Shown: positions 23,467 to 32,583, counted from the stretch's first letter. The stretch is 33,178 nt of DNA from Streptomyces sp. sk2.1 (GCF_008120935.1 NZ_RDBO01000020.1:1070101-1103278), one strand, 5' to 3'. The notes: generated by a model from the sequence alone, not told the origin. Numbers and translations: made by a program.

Positions 23467-24738
23467 ATGCCCTGCCCCCATCTGCCCGAAGGGTTCGACT
23501 TCACCGACCCCGACCTGCTCCAATCCCGCATCCCGCACCCCGAGTTCGCACAGATGCGGCGGACCGCACCGGTCTGGTGGTGCGCCCAGCCGGCCGGTGT
23601 CTCCGGTTTCGACGACGAGGGCTACTGGGTCGTCACCCGGCACGCCGACGTCAAATACGTCTCCACCCACCCCGAGCTGTTCTCCTCGAACACCAACACC
23701 GCGGTCATCCGCTTCAACGAGTCGATCAGCCGCGACCAGATCGAGGTCCAGAAGCTGATCATGCTGAACATGGACCCGCCCGAGCACACCCGGGTCCGCC
23801 AGATCATCCAGCGGGGCTTCACGCCGCGGGCGGTGCGCAGCCTGGAGCAGGCCCTGCGCGACCGCGCCCGTTCGATCGTGTCGGCCGCGCGCGCCGCCGC
23901 CGACACCGACGGCTCGTTCGACTTCGTCACCCGCATCGCCGTCGAACTGCCGCTCCAGGCCATCGCGGAACTCATCGGCGTACCGCAGGAGGACCGGGCC
24001 AAGATCTTCGACTGGTCCAACAAGATGGCCGCGTACGACGATCCCGAGTACGCGATCACCGAGGAGGTCGGCACCGAGGCGGCCATGGAGATCGTCTCGT
24101 ACTCGATGAACCTGGCGGCCGCCCGCAAGGAGTGCCCGGCCGGGGACATCGTCTCCCAACTGGTCGCCGCGGAGGGCACGGGGAACCTCTCCTCGGACGA
24201 GTTCGGCTTCTTCGTGATCCTGCTCGCCGTGGCCGGCAACGAGACCACCCGCAACGCCATCAGTCACGGCATGCACGCCTTCCTCACCCACCCCGACCAG
24301 TGGGAGCTCTACAAGCGCGAACGGCCGGCCACGACCGCCGAGGAGATCGTCCGCTGGGCCACTCCCGTGGTCTCCTTCCAGCGGACCGCCACCCAGGACG
24401 TCGAGCTGGGCGGGCAGTTGATCAAGAAGGGGCAGCGGGTCGGACTCTTCTACTCCTCGGCCAACAACGACCCCGAGGTCTTCGAGAACCCGGAGACCTT
24501 CGACATCCTCCGTGATCCCAACCCCCACCTCGGCTTCGGCGGCGGAGGACCGCACTTCTGCCTCGGCAAGTCCCTGGCCGTGCTGGAGATCGATCTGATC
24601 TTCAACGCGATCGCCGACGCGCTGCCGGACCTGCGGCTGCTCGACGACCCGCGACGGCTGCGCTCGGCGTGGCTCAACGGGATCAAGCAACTCCAGGTCG
24701 GCGTCGGCACCGGTGCTGCTGCCGGGGACGGGGGCTGA
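23467..24738 (+). CDS. cyp125: Cytochrome P450, CYP125-like (steroid C26/C27 hydroxylase)
   Basis: P450 monooxygenase of 423 residues. The N-terminus LPEGFDFTDPDLLQSRIPHP and WWCAQPAGVSGFDDEGYW match mycobacterial CYP125, as do QKLIMLNMDPPEHTR, GFTPRAVRSLEQ, ELPLQAIAELIGVPQEDR and FFVILLAVAGNETTRNAISH (I-helix A-G-x-E-T-T). The K-helix ExxR is in AEEIVRWATPV. The haem loop FGGGGPHFCLGKSLA places the haem-binding cysteine at residue 365. CYP125 oxidises the terminal carbon of the cholesterol side chain, the first step of its degradation. ATG 23467 has GGAG eight bases upstream. It is divergent from the fadA5-like gene with KstR boxes between. Redox partners are not adjacent; the ferredoxin at 7559 is a candidate. 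Confidence 0.92.
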   Translation: MPCPHLPEGFDFTDPDLLQSRIPHPEFAQMRRTAPVWWCAQPAGVSGFDDEGYWVVTRHADVKYVSTHPELFSSNTNTAVIRFNESISRDQIEVQKLIMLNMDPPEHTRVRQIIQRGFTPRAVRSLEQALRDRARSIVSAARAAADTDGSFDFVTRIAVELPLQAIAELIGVPQEDRAKIFDWSNKMAAYDDPEYAITEEVGTEAAMEIVSYSMNLAAARKECPAGDIVSQLVAAEGTGNLSSDEFGFFVILLAVAGNETTRNAISHGMHAFLTHPDQWELYKRERPATTAEEIVRWATPVVSFQRTATQDVELGGQLIKKGQRVGLFYSSANNDPEVFENPETFDILRDPNPHLGFGGGGPHFCLGKSLAVLEIDLIFNAIADALPDLRLLDDPRRLRSAWLNGIKQLQVGVGTGAAAGDGG

Positions 24739-24822
24739 GCGCTCCGGGTCGTCGCGGCACCGCCCGCCCCCTGCCCGAACCCCCGCACGAGAGACGCACA
24801 ACAGCGCGAGGATCATGGCGGC

Positions 24823-25932
24823 ATGCACGCCCTGCTCTCCGCCTTCGCTCCCATCTGGACGCTGACCGCCATCGGTTACGTGGTCGGCCGCAGTGGCCTG
24901 CTGGGCCGGCAGGCGGAGGCCGTGCTCGGCCGGTTCGTCTTCCACGTGGCCATGCCCGCGGCCCTGTTCACCATGGTCTCCGGGGCGCGGCTCGACTCCT
25001 TCGCCAATCCCTCGATGGTGGCCTTCGCGGCGGGCACGGCGCTGGTCTGCGGTCTCGGCTTCCTGACGGCAGGCCGGCTCTTCGGCCGGGGCACCGCGGA
25101 CCGGGCGATCAGCAGCATGACGTCGGGCTACGTCAACTCCGCCAACCTCGGCATCCCGGTGGCGGTCCAGGTACTCGGCGACGCCTCGTTCGTCGCCCAG
25201 ATCATCCTGTTCCAGGTGCTGTTGGTCTCGCCCGTGATCCTGACACTGCTGGACTCGGGCACGAGGACGGGAACGAGTGCGGGAGCGGGGACGGGAACGG
25301 TCGGGTCCGGTACCGGGAGCGGTGCGAGGTCCGGGAGGGCCGTCGTGCTGCGACGGATGCTGACGATGCCGGTCCGCAACCCCATCATCATGGCCTCGTT
25401 GCTCGGCGTGGTCGTCTCCGCGCTCGGACTGCGGCTGCCGCACGCCCTCGCCCACTCCTGCGACCTGCTCGGCGCCGCCGCCGTGCCGACGGCCCTGATC
25501 ACCCTGGGCCTCTCACTGAACACCCGCCCGGACGAAGGTGGTTCGACGGTCCCAGCACGGCCCCCCGTACTCACGAAGGGCGCGGAACACCCGACACGCG
25601 CGGAACACCCGGCACATACGGGACATCCGGCACGCACGAAGCGCGCCGGACGTACCGAACGTGCCGAAGTCGTCGTGACGGTGGCGCTCAAGACACTGGC
25701 CCAGCCCCTGATCGCCTTCGCCGTCGGCGGCCCGTTGCTGCACCTGCCGGAACACCAACTGCTGGCCGTCGTGCTCTGCTCCGCGCTGCCGGCCGCCCAG
25801 AACGCCTTCATCTACTCCCAGCAGTACGGCCTGGACACCCGCCCGGCCCGAAACGCCGTGGTGGCCTCGACGGTGGTCTCCATGGCCACGCTGTCCCTCG
25901 CCACCTGGGCCCTCGGCTCGGCCCCCTCCTGA
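24823..25932 (+). CDS. AEC-family permease with low-complexity loops
   Basis: Membrane transporter of 369 residues in the auxin efflux carrier (AEC) family, which moves small organic anions. The N-terminal half has helices such as FAPIWTLTAIGYVVGRSGLL, FHVAMPAALFTMVSGA, FAAGTALVCGLGFLTAGRLF and SGYVNSANLGIPVAVQVLGD with the conserved N-x-G-x-P motif. The C-terminal half has SCDLLGAAAVPTALITLGLS and LLAVVLCSALPAAQNAFIYS with a P-x-x-Q-N motif. Two loops are swollen by repeats: a Gly/Thr/Ser stretch (about residues 145-180, TRTGTSAGAGTGTVGSGTGS) and a His/Pro/Arg stretch (about 245-285, with EHPTRAEHPAHTGHPARTKR) built from short DNA repeats. The substrate is unknown. It may be co-transcribed with the P450 (84-bp gap). 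Confidence 0.88.
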   Translation: MHALLSAFAPIWTLTAIGYVVGRSGLLGRQAEAVLGRFVFHVAMPAALFTMVSGARLDSFANPSMVAFAAGTALVCGLGFLTAGRLFGRGTADRAISSMTSGYVNSANLGIPVAVQVLGDASFVAQIILFQVLLVSPVILTLLDSGTRTGTSAGAGTGTVGSGTGSGARSGRAVVLRRMLTMPVRNPIIMASLLGVVVSALGLRLPHALAHSCDLLGAAAVPTALITLGLSLNTRPDEGGSTVPARPPVLTKGAEHPTRAEHPAHTGHPARTKRAGRTERAEVVVTVALKTLAQPLIAFAVGGPLLHLPEHQLLAVVLCSALPAAQNAFIYSQQYGLDTRPARNAVVASTVVSMATLSLATWALGSAPS

Positions 25933-25990
25933 GCCGTTCGAGTGGCGGAACCGAACGAATGGGCAGATCCTGGTCAAGCGGCGATCCATG

Positions 25991-26035
25991 CCGAAGGGGT
26001 GTCAGGACGATGTGTTCGTCCCGGCACCCCTTCGG
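25991..26035. terminator. Nested hairpin, bidirectional terminator
   Basis: CCGAAGGGGTG (25991-26001) pairs with CACCCCTTCGG (26025-26035). Inside, GGACGA (26005-26010) pairs with TCGTCC (26016-26021) around TGTGT. It separates the convergent AEC transporter and GT87-PAP2 genes. Confidence 0.75.
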
Positions 26036-26160
26036 CCCTTCGTGGGTTCCGGACGGCCGCGCGCCGCTCCCGACGGCCCCTCAGCGGCGCCCGGTCAGGC
26101 GGGTCAGCTCCTCCTCGCCGCCCGCGCCCGCCCTGTTCCGCTCCGTTCCGCCCGGTTCCG

Positions 26161-28251
26161 TCAGCCTGCCGCCGCGTCGGCCGTCGCGTCCGCCGTCGCC
26201 GTTCTCGGTGCCGGTGCCGTCCGCCCCGCCGTGCCCGGTCCACCCGCCGCGCCCGGTGTGTTCTTCCGTCCGTCCTGCCCGGCCGCCGCCGGTGCCCGCG
26301 GCCCCGACAGGACGTGGGTCAGCCCGAAGCCGAGCGAGACCACGACCGCGCCGCCCACCGCGTCCAGCACCCAGTGATTGGCCGTGGCGACGATCGTGGA
26401 GACCGTGAACAGCGGGTGCAGCAGCCCCAACGCCTTCATCCACGCCTTCGGGGCCAGTACGACGACGATCACGCCGCACCAGAGCGACCAGCCGAAGTGC
26501 AGCGAGGGCATCGCCGCGTACTGGTTGGTCATCGAGGTCAGCGTCCCGTAGTCCGGCTTCGCGAAGTCCTGGACACCGTTCACCGTGTCGATGAAGCCGA
26601 GCCCCGGCATCAGGCGCGGCGGGGCGAGCGGATAGAGCCAGAAGCCGAGCAGGGCGAGGACCGTGGCGAAGCCGATCGTGCTGCGGGCCCAGCGGTAGTC
26701 CGCGGGGCGTCGCACGTAGAGCACACCGAGGATCGTCAACGGCACGATGAAGTGGAACGTCGTGTAGTAGTGGTCGAAGAACTCCCGCAGCCCGCCGATC
26801 CCCGCGACCGCGTGGTTGATCCCGTGCTCGACGTCGATGTGCAGCCACTGCTCGATGGCGTGGATCTGACGGCCGTGGTGCTCGGCGGTGGCGCGACCGC
26901 CCCTCGCCGCGAGCCTGACGTGCGAGTACGCGGAGTACACGACCCTGATCAGGAGCAGTTCCAGCAGCAGGTTGGGCCGGCTGAGCACCCGCCGCCAGAA
27001 CGGCAGCAGCGGGACCCGGCGCCACCGGGCGGGGGCGGGGGCCGCGTACCGGGTGGGGACCGGGTGCTGCCAGTACTCCGAGGTGCGCGGCAGGAACGGC
27101 ACCGCGCAGGCCGCGGCGATCGCGGTGAGCAGCAGCACGTTGTCGCGCAGGGGGAGGAGGACCGCCATGTTCGGCAGCAGCATCTTTCCCGGCAGGGTGA
27201 TGACGAGGACCACGACCACGGGCCAGACCGGCCGGTCGGCGGCCCGTCTGCCGACCCGTCCGACCACGGCGAGCAGCAGCCACAGCAGCTGGTGCTGCCA
27301 GGCGGTCGGCGAGACGGCGACGGCGACGCAGCCGGTCACGGCGACGGCGAGCAGCAGCTGCCCGTCCCGCGCGTACCGCACGGCGCGACGCAGCCCGACC
27401 CGACAGACGGCGGCCGCCAGCACCACGAGCAGCGCGATTTCGAGCGGGCCCGTGAGCCCGGACCGGAGCAGTGCGCCGTGCATGGACTGGTTGGCCAGGT
27501 CGGCCGCGTCGTCGCCGAGCCCGGCCCCCGCGACGTGGTGCACCCAGTACGTCCACGAATCGCCCGGCAGCACGGCCCAGGCCAGCGCCGTGCAGACGGC
27601 GAACGTGACGCCGCCGGCCGTCGCCGCCCGGCGACGCCCGGTGAACCACAGCAGGGCGGCGAAGAGCAGCACGGTCGGCTGGAGCGCCGCCGCCAGGCCG
27701 ATCAGCACACCCGGGGCGCGTTCCCCGCGGACCACGAAGAAGCCCAGCAGCACCAGCAGGACCGGCAGGATGCTGGTCTGCCCCAGGTGCAGCGCGTTGC
27801 GGACCGGCAGGGAGAGAATCAGCAGGCTGATCGCGACGGGGGCGGCCGGCAGGGCGGTGCGGCGGGTGACCGGCCCCGGCAGGGCACGGGCCGCGACGAC
27901 GCCCAACGCGGCGACGAGCAGCAGCGAACCGAAGGTCCAGACGACGCCCAGGCTCTGTTCCGCGGTTCTGGCCAGCGGCTTCAGTGCCAGCCCGGCGAAC
28001 GGGGTGCCGGTGAACCGGTCGCTGTCGTAGAGCGAGCCCGGCACGCGCAGGACGCCGTTCTCCCTGATCCAGGTCTCCAGGCCGGTGAGCCGTTCGCCCG
28101 GCTGCCGTCTCAGCACCACCGCCATCTGCCGCAGTGCCAGTGCCGCCACGACCAGCCAGAGCAGGGCCCGAACCGCCCCGGTGCCCGTCCCCGCCCCCGT
28201 GCCCCTCCCCGTCGCCGCGCCTGTGCGCACACCCTGCTCCGCATTCGCCAC
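26161..28251 (-). CDS. Bifunctional GT87 mannosyltransferase-like / PAP2-phosphatase-like membrane protein
   Basis: Polytopic membrane protein of 696 residues. The N-terminal part (about 1-400) is a GT87/DUF2029 polyprenyl-phosphate-mannose-dependent glycosyltransferase: WLVVAALALRQMAVVLRRQP, YDSDRFTGTPFAGLALKPLA, RNALHLGQTSILPVLLVLLG, GLAAALQPTVLLFAALLWFT, VSPTAWQHQLLWLLL. A linker with further helices leads to a C-terminal PAP2 / inositol-phosphorylceramide-synthase-like domain: IDVEHGINHAVAGIGGLREF, YPLAPPRLMPGLGFIDTVNG, AMPSLHFGWSLWCG (histidine motif) and ATANHWVLDAVGGAVV (second His and Asp). Such fusions are known in Actinobacteria. The two halves may make and dephosphorylate or transfer on the same lipid-linked glycan, but the product is unknown. 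The tail is Pro/Ala/Thr-rich. GTG 28251 is chosen with AGGA 12 bases upstream; the frame is open to 28356. Confidence 0.85.
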   Translation of the reverse strand: MANAEQGVRTGAATGRGTGAGTGTGAVRALLWLVVAALALRQMAVVLRRQPGERLTGLETWIRENGVLRVPGSLYDSDRFTGTPFAGLALKPLARTAEQSLGVVWTFGSLLLVAALGVVAARALPGPVTRRTALPAAPVAISLLILSLPVRNALHLGQTSILPVLLVLLGFFVVRGERAPGVLIGLAAALQPTVLLFAALLWFTGRRRAATAGGVTFAVCTALAWAVLPGDSWTYWVHHVAGAGLGDDAADLANQSMHGALLRSGLTGPLEIALLVVLAAAVCRVGLRRAVRYARDGQLLLAVAVTGCVAVAVSPTAWQHQLLWLLLAVVGRVGRRAADRPVWPVVVVLVITLPGKMLLPNMAVLLPLRDNVLLLTAIAAACAVPFLPRTSEYWQHPVPTRYAAPAPARWRRVPLLPFWRRVLSRPNLLLELLLIRVVYSAYSHVRLAARGGRATAEHHGRQIHAIEQWLHIDVEHGINHAVAGIGGLREFFDHYYTTFHFIVPLTILGVLYVRRPADYRWARSTIGFATVLALLGFWLYPLAPPRLMPGLGFIDTVNGVQDFAKPDYGTLTSMTNQYAAMPSLHFGWSLWCGVIVVVLAPKAWMKALGLLHPLFTVSTIVATANHWVLDAVGGAVVVSLGFGLTHVLSGPRAPAAAGQDGRKNTPGAAGGPGTAGRTAPAPRTATADATADAAAG

Positions 28252-28502
28252 GCTGCGCCGATCCTCCCGCCGGTCCTGTGCCCGCCGCTCGACCCGGGCG
28301 CGCTGTGAAACTTTCGCATTACCGCACGAGATAGACCCAATCCGCCTTTCCTTCATCTGCCCGTCATCCCGCTTTTATTCGAATTTGCTTCCAAATAGCC
28401 GGACATGTGAACGACATCGATGCCGGGGCGGAACCGGAACCGGAACCACTGTTCGCACGTCCTCACCCGTATTCGTCGACGTACGGGGGAGGAAGGCGAC
28501 GC

Positions 28503-29645
28503 ATGCAGGGCTCAAGGGGGAAGCCGCGTCCGCGGGGCGGGCGGCGCGCATGGGCGGTGCGGGCACTGTCGTTGCTGTTGATGCTGGTGTCGCTCCAGCT
28601 CGGCTCGCTGATCGACCCGGCGTACGCGTGCGGCTGCGGGGCGATGGTCCCGAGGGACGGGAGCCGGGTCTCGGTCGACCGGGAGACGTCGGTGGTGGCC
28701 TGGGACGGCCGTACCGAGCAGATCGTCATGCGGCTCACGGTCCGGGGCGACGCCCCCGAGGCCGCCTGGATCATGCCGGTGCCGCACCGTGCGAGCGTGG
28801 AACTCGGCGACGCGGACCTCTTCTCCGAACTCTCCGCCCTCACCGCTCCGGTGCACGAGGTCAGGCACTACTTCTGGCCCCGCTCCGACGACTGGCCGTT
28901 CGACTCCTCGACCGGTGACGGGGCCGGGGCGCCCTCCGCCGGGGCCCCGGCGGTCTCGGTGGTCGGCCGGGAGCGGCTCGGCCCGTTCGACGTGGCACGG
29001 CTGACGGCGACCGACCCCGAGGCGCTCCGGAACTGGCTGGAGGACAACGGGTTCGAGCTCCCCGACCGGCTGGCGACGGCGCTGGAGCCCTACGTCGAGC
29101 AGAAGTGGGAGTACGTCGCGGTCCGGCTCGCTCCCCGTGAGGAGGGCAATCCCCTCACCGGCAGCCTCGAACCGCTGCGGCTGCGCTTCGCCAGCGACCG
29201 GCTGGTCTACCCGATGCGCCTGTCGAAGCTCGCCTCGACGCCGCAGGAACTGGGCCTTTACGTCCTCGCCGCGCACCGGATGGAACCGCGCGGCCCGATC
29301 GGCGGCGACGCGCCGGAGGTCACGTACGCGGGCCGGATCGACCCCGCGTCGGAGCACGGAGACGCGGACGCGCTGGCCGCGATGACCGGCGGGAAGCCGG
29401 TGTTCCTCACCGCGATCGAGCAGTCGTTCCCGCGCCCGGAGCGGATCGACGGCGACCACGAGCTGCGCGCGGCCGGCGCCGACACCCCGTACCGGACCGT
29501 GGTGTACACGGACCGGCTGCTGACCGTGGCCGGCGTCCCCGCCTGGGTGCTGACTCTGCTCGGGGTCGTACTGGCGGCGGTCGTCGCGACCGTGCTGCTG
29601 GTACGGCGGTCCCGGAGGCGGCTGCCGGTGGCGCCACCGGGGTGA
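28503..29645 (+). CDS. DUF2330 secreted/membrane-anchored protein
   Basis: Protein of 380 residues. A basic N-terminus and hydrophobic stretch (VRALSLLLMLVSLQLGSLID) form a signal peptide, cut before or near ACGCGAMVPRDGSRVSVDRE, the conserved Cys-rich start of DUF2330 proteins. The mature domain has TEQIVMRLTVRGDAPEAAWI with MPVPHRASVELG, YVEQKWEYVAVRLAPREEGN and the IEQSFPRPERIDGDHEL region. A C-terminal membrane helix (VPAWVLTLLGVVLAAVVATV) has a basic tail, so the domain faces outside. Its function is unknown. ATG 28503 has GGAGGAAGG ideally spaced. It shares a 251-bp AT-richer divergent promoter region with the GT87-PAP2 gene; no operator was recognised there. Confidence 0.85.
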   Translation: MQGSRGKPRPRGGRRAWAVRALSLLLMLVSLQLGSLIDPAYACGCGAMVPRDGSRVSVDRETSVVAWDGRTEQIVMRLTVRGDAPEAAWIMPVPHRASVELGDADLFSELSALTAPVHEVRHYFWPRSDDWPFDSSTGDGAGAPSAGAPAVSVVGRERLGPFDVARLTATDPEALRNWLEDNGFELPDRLATALEPYVEQKWEYVAVRLAPREEGNPLTGSLEPLRLRFASDRLVYPMRLSKLASTPQELGLYVLAAHRMEPRGPIGGDAPEVTYAGRIDPASEHGDADALAAMTGGKPVFLTAIEQSFPRPERIDGDHELRAAGADTPYRTVVYTDRLLTVAGVPAWVLTLLGVVLAAVVATVLLVRRSRRRLPVAPPG

Positions 29646-29664
29646 GAACCGGCCGGCCGGGCGA

Positions 29665-29736
29665 ACCGGGAAACGGATCGGGAAGCGAACCGGGAAGCGG
29701 ATCGGGAAGCGGATCGGGAAGCGGATCGGGAATTCG
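29665..29736. repeat. Six tandem 12-bp units between DUF2330 and GNAT genes
   Basis: Units of A(T/C)CGGGAAGCGG at 29665, 29677, 29689, 29701, 29713 and 29725. Units 4 and 5 are identical and the others differ at one or a few bases. They begin 20 bp after the DUF2330 stop and end 38 bp before the acetyltransferase start. Confidence 0.92.
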
Positions 29737-29773
29737 TTCGCCCGCTTGGACGCGCCCGCCCAGAATGACCGGC

Positions 29774-30295
29774 ATGACTGGCACCACCGGCACGACCGGC
29801 ACGACCGGCGCGACCTGGACCTCGGCCCCCGAAGCGTTCGACTCGCCGGACTCCGCGCTGCTGCGGCGCGACTACTACGACGAGGTCGCCGGCCGCTACT
29901 GGGGACGACCCGCGACCGCCGAGGAGATCGACGAGGGGCTCACCGGCGACGGCGCCGAGCTGCTCGTACCGCCCACCGGCGAGTTCGTCGTCGGCCGGTT
30001 CGGGGGCAGGCCCGCCGCCTGCGCCGGTCTGCTGGTGGTGGACACCGGCGTCGCGGAACTGACCCGGGTGTTCGTGCGCCCCGAGTACCGCGGCACGGGC
30101 GGCGGCGCGCTGCTCATGGCGGCGGTCGAGGACGTGGCGCGCGCCCTCGGCGTACGCACGCTCAGGCTCGACACCCGCAGCGACCTGGTCGAGGCGCGGG
30201 GGCTCTACGCCAAGCACGGCTACCGGGAGGTCCCCGCGTTCCACCGGCGGCAGTACGCGGAGCACTGGTTCGCGAAGGACCTGCCGGAGTTGTAG
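29774..30295 (+). CDS. GNAT-family N-acetyltransferase
   Basis: Protein of 173 residues. After a short Thr/Gly repeat (GTTGTTGTTGATW, from a 9-bp DNA repeat) comes a GNAT fold: FDSPDSALLRRDYYDEVAGR, ELLVPPTGEFVVGRFGGRPA, the acetyl-CoA-binding motif A TRVFVRPEYRGTGGGALLMA, then VRTLRLDTRSDLVEARGLYA with KHGYREVPAF (motif B). It should transfer an acetyl group from acetyl-CoA to an amine; the substrate is unknown. Two close ATG codons, 29765 and 29774, are possible starts and neither has a strong ribosome site. It is convergent with the MFS gene; a small GC palindrome (30298-30311) just after the stop may terminate it. Confidence 0.88.
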   Translation: MTGTTGTTGTTGATWTSAPEAFDSPDSALLRRDYYDEVAGRYWGRPATAEEIDEGLTGDGAELLVPPTGEFVVGRFGGRPAACAGLLVVDTGVAELTRVFVRPEYRGTGGGALLMAAVEDVARALGVRTLRLDTRSDLVEARGLYAKHGYREVPAFHRRQYAEHWFAKDLPEL

Positions 30296-30351
30296 GAGCC
30301 CCGGCCGGGGCCGTGGAAGCCCCAGCCATGCGATCCGACGTGCGGTCCGGT

Positions 30352-30414
30352 CCCGCTCTCCGAGCCGCGTGGTCCCGCTCTCCGAGCCGCGTGGTCCCGT
30401 TCAGGCCGCGTGGT
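30352..30414. repeat. Tandem repeats duplicating the 3-prime end of the MFS gene
   Basis: Two perfect 22-bp units (30352-30373 and 30374-30395, beginning CCCGCTCTCCGAG and ending GCCGCGTGGT) are followed by a 19-bp variant (30396-30414). Read on the minus strand, the GACCACGCGGC element encodes the last residues (RDHAA) of the exporter, so the end of the gene has been copied downstream. Confidence 0.9.
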
Positions 30415-32455
30415 CCCGTTTCGGTTCGGGGCCGTGCGGCTGTTCCCTGCTCGACCCGCTCGTCTCGGCGGTCAGTTCCGCCACGAGCCTGACCAGGTCG
30501 GTCGGGCGTTCCGGCCCCCACCAGTCGCCCAGCAGCTCGGCCATCGAAGCCTCCCGGGCCTCCGCGAGCCCCACCACCACCTCCTCGCCGGCCTCGGTGA
30601 GCACCAGTTGCACGCCCTCGCGCCGGACCAGTCCGCGTTCCTCCAGCTGGCGGGCGGCCTCGCCGATCGCCCGCAGCGGCACGGGGGTGGTGTCGGCGAG
30701 CACGGCGGGTTCGACCGTGCCGTGCCGTTTGACGCGCAGCAGCATCCAGCTCGCCGCGGGCAGCAGGTCGTAGCCCGCCCGCTCGGTGATCTTCACGTAG
30801 ATCTCGCGGCGGCCCGCACGGGTGGCGAGCACCGACAGGGCGCGGGCGCATTCGTCGTAGGAGGACCGCTCGACCGGGTTCGACGCCAGGGTCTCGGTGG
30901 AGTCGGGGGCGGTCACCGAGCCGCGCAGCTTGTCCTCCTTGAGGAACCAGGCGAAGACGAAGGCGATCAGCACGACGGGGGCCGCGTACAGGAACACGTC
31001 CGTGATCGAGGTCGAGTACGCGTGGAGCACCTCCGGTCGCAGCGCGGGCGGCAGTTGTCCGATGGCGCGCGGGTCGGCGGCCAGCCCCTCCGCGCTGGCC
31101 CCGGGTGGCAGCGGCCGGCCGGCGAGCACCGCGGCCAGTTCGTCGGTGAGCCGGTTGGTGAAGATCGTGCCGAAGACGGCGACGCCGAACGAGGCGCCGA
31201 TGGAACGGAAGAAGGTGGCCCCGGAGGTGGCGACGCCGAGGTCCTGGTACGTGACGGCGTTCTGCACGACCAGCACCAGGACCTGCATCACCAGGCCGAG
31301 CCCGGCGCCGAAGACGAAGAAGTAGATGCTCATCTGCCAGGTGCCGCTGGTCTCCGTGAGCCGGTGCAGGAGCAGCAGCCCGATCGTGGTGATGCCGGTG
31401 CCCGCGATCGGGAAGACCTTCCAGCGGCCGGTGCGGCTGACGACCTGCCCGGACGCGGTCGAGGTGAGGAGCAGGCCGAACACCATCGGGAGCATGTGCA
31501 CGCCGGACATCGTCGGCGTGATCCCGTGCACCACTTGGAGGAAGGTCGGCAGATAGGTCATCGCGCCGAACATCGCGAACCCGACGACGAAGCTGATGAC
31601 GGCGACGAGCGAGAAGGTCCTGATCCGGAAGAGCTTCAGCGGGATGACCGGTTCGGCGGCTCGGCGCTCCACGCCCACGAAGGCGACCAGCAGCAGCACG
31701 CTCAGGACGGTGAGGCCGATGATCTGCGCCGAGCCCCAGGCCCAGGTGGTGCCGCCGAGCGAGGCGACGAGGACGAGGCAGGTGGCGACGGACGCGATGA
31801 GGAAGGTGCCGAGGTAGTCGATGGTGTGCTTCGTGCGGTGCACCGGGATGTGCAGCACGGCGGCGATCACGAGGAGCGCCACGACGCCGATCGGCAGGTT
31901 GATGTAGAAGACCCACCGCCAGCTGAGGTGCTCGGTGAAGAACCCGCCGAGGAGCGGTCCGAGGACGCTCGTCGCGCCGAAGACCGCGCCGAACAGCCCC
32001 TGGTACTTGCCCCGCTCGCGCGGGGCGACGATGTCGCCGACGATCGCCATCGAGAGCACCATGAGACCGCCGCCGCCGAGGCCCTGGAGGGCCCGGAAGG
32101 CGATGAGCTGCGGCATGTCCTGGGCGACGCCGCAGAGTGCCGAGCCGATGAGGAAGATGACGATCGCGGTCTGGAAGAGCTTCTTGCGCCCGTACTGGTC
32201 GCCGAGCTTGCCCCAGAGCGGGGTCGCGGCGGTCGAGGCCAGCAGGTAGGCGGTGACCACCCAGGAGAGGTGTTCCAGTCCGCCGAGATCGCTGACGATG
32301 GTCGGCAGCGCGGTGGAGACGATGGTCTGGTCGAGTGCGGCCAGCAGCATGCCGAGGAGCAGCGCACCGATGGCCACGAGGACCGACCGCATGGAGCGGC
32401 CCTCACCGGGTATCGGGGCGGGGGCCGGGATCGGGGGGCTCGAATGCTGGGCCAT
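30401..32455 (-). CDS. DHA2-family MFS multidrug exporter fused to a winged-helix (MarR-like) domain
   Basis: Protein of 684 residues. Residues 1-500 form a 14-helix proton-driven exporter of the DHA2/EmrB type: [20 protein letters not shown] (motif D1), [14 protein letters not shown] (motif A), [20 protein letters not shown] (motif B), [20 protein letters not shown] (motif C), and a long periplasmic loop before the last helix ([20 protein letters not shown]). The cytoplasmic C-terminal 150 residues fold like a MarR/winged-helix domain: [69 protein letters not shown]. This suggests a substrate-sensing or DNA-binding role joined to efflux; the fusion occurs in other Streptomyces. ATG 32455 has a GAGGAGA site. 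The 3-prime end is repeated downstream. Confidence 0.92.
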   Translation of the reverse strand: MAQHSSPPIPAPAPIPGEGRSMRSVLVAIGALLLGMLLAALDQTIVSTALPTIVSDLGGLEHLSWVVTAYLLASTAATPLWGKLGDQYGRKKLFQTAIVIFLIGSALCGVAQDMPQLIAFRALQGLGGGGLMVLSMAIVGDIVAPRERGKYQGLFGAVFGATSVLGPLLGGFFTEHLSWRWVFYINLPIGVVALLVIAAVLHIPVHRTKHTIDYLGTFLIASVATCLVLVASLGGTTWAWGSAQIIGLTVLSVLLLVAFVGVERRAAEPVIPLKLFRIRTFSLVAVISFVVGFAMFGAMTYLPTFLQVVHGITPTMSGVHMLPMVFGLLLTSTASGQVVSRTGRWKVFPIAGTGITTIGLLLLHRLTETSGTWQMSIYFFVFGAGLGLVMQVLVLVVQNAVTYQDLGVATSGATFFRSIGASFGVAVFGTIFTNRLTDELAAVLAGRPLPPGASAEGLAADPRAIGQLPPALRPEVLHAYSTSITDVFLYAAPVVLIAFVFAWFLKEDKLRGSVTAPDSTETLASNPVERSSYDECARALSVLATRAGRREIYVKITERAGYDLLPAASWMLLRVKRHGTVEPAVLADTTPVPLRAIGEAARQLEERGLVRREGVQLVLTEAGEEVVVGLAEAREASMAELLGDWWGPERPTDLVRLVAELTAETSGSSREQPHGPEPKRDHAA

Positions 32456-32545
32456 GGAACATCTCCTCGGGTCCGCTACATCCCCATCCTGGACGTTCCG
32501 ACCCGTTATGGCCTGCCGAAGAGGTGACGACCGCTCTCCGGACGG

Positions 32546-32583
32546 TGTCGCGTTTCGGCCTGGCGCCGGATGTCGCATTTCGG
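32546..32583. repeat. Direct repeat TGTCGC(G/A)TTTCGG upstream of the MFS gene
   Basis: TGTCGCGTTTCGG (32546-32558) and TGTCGCATTTCGG (32571-32583) are 25 bp apart in the divergent region between the MFS exporter and the zinc-ribbon gene. They are candidate operator half-sites. Confidence 0.45.
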
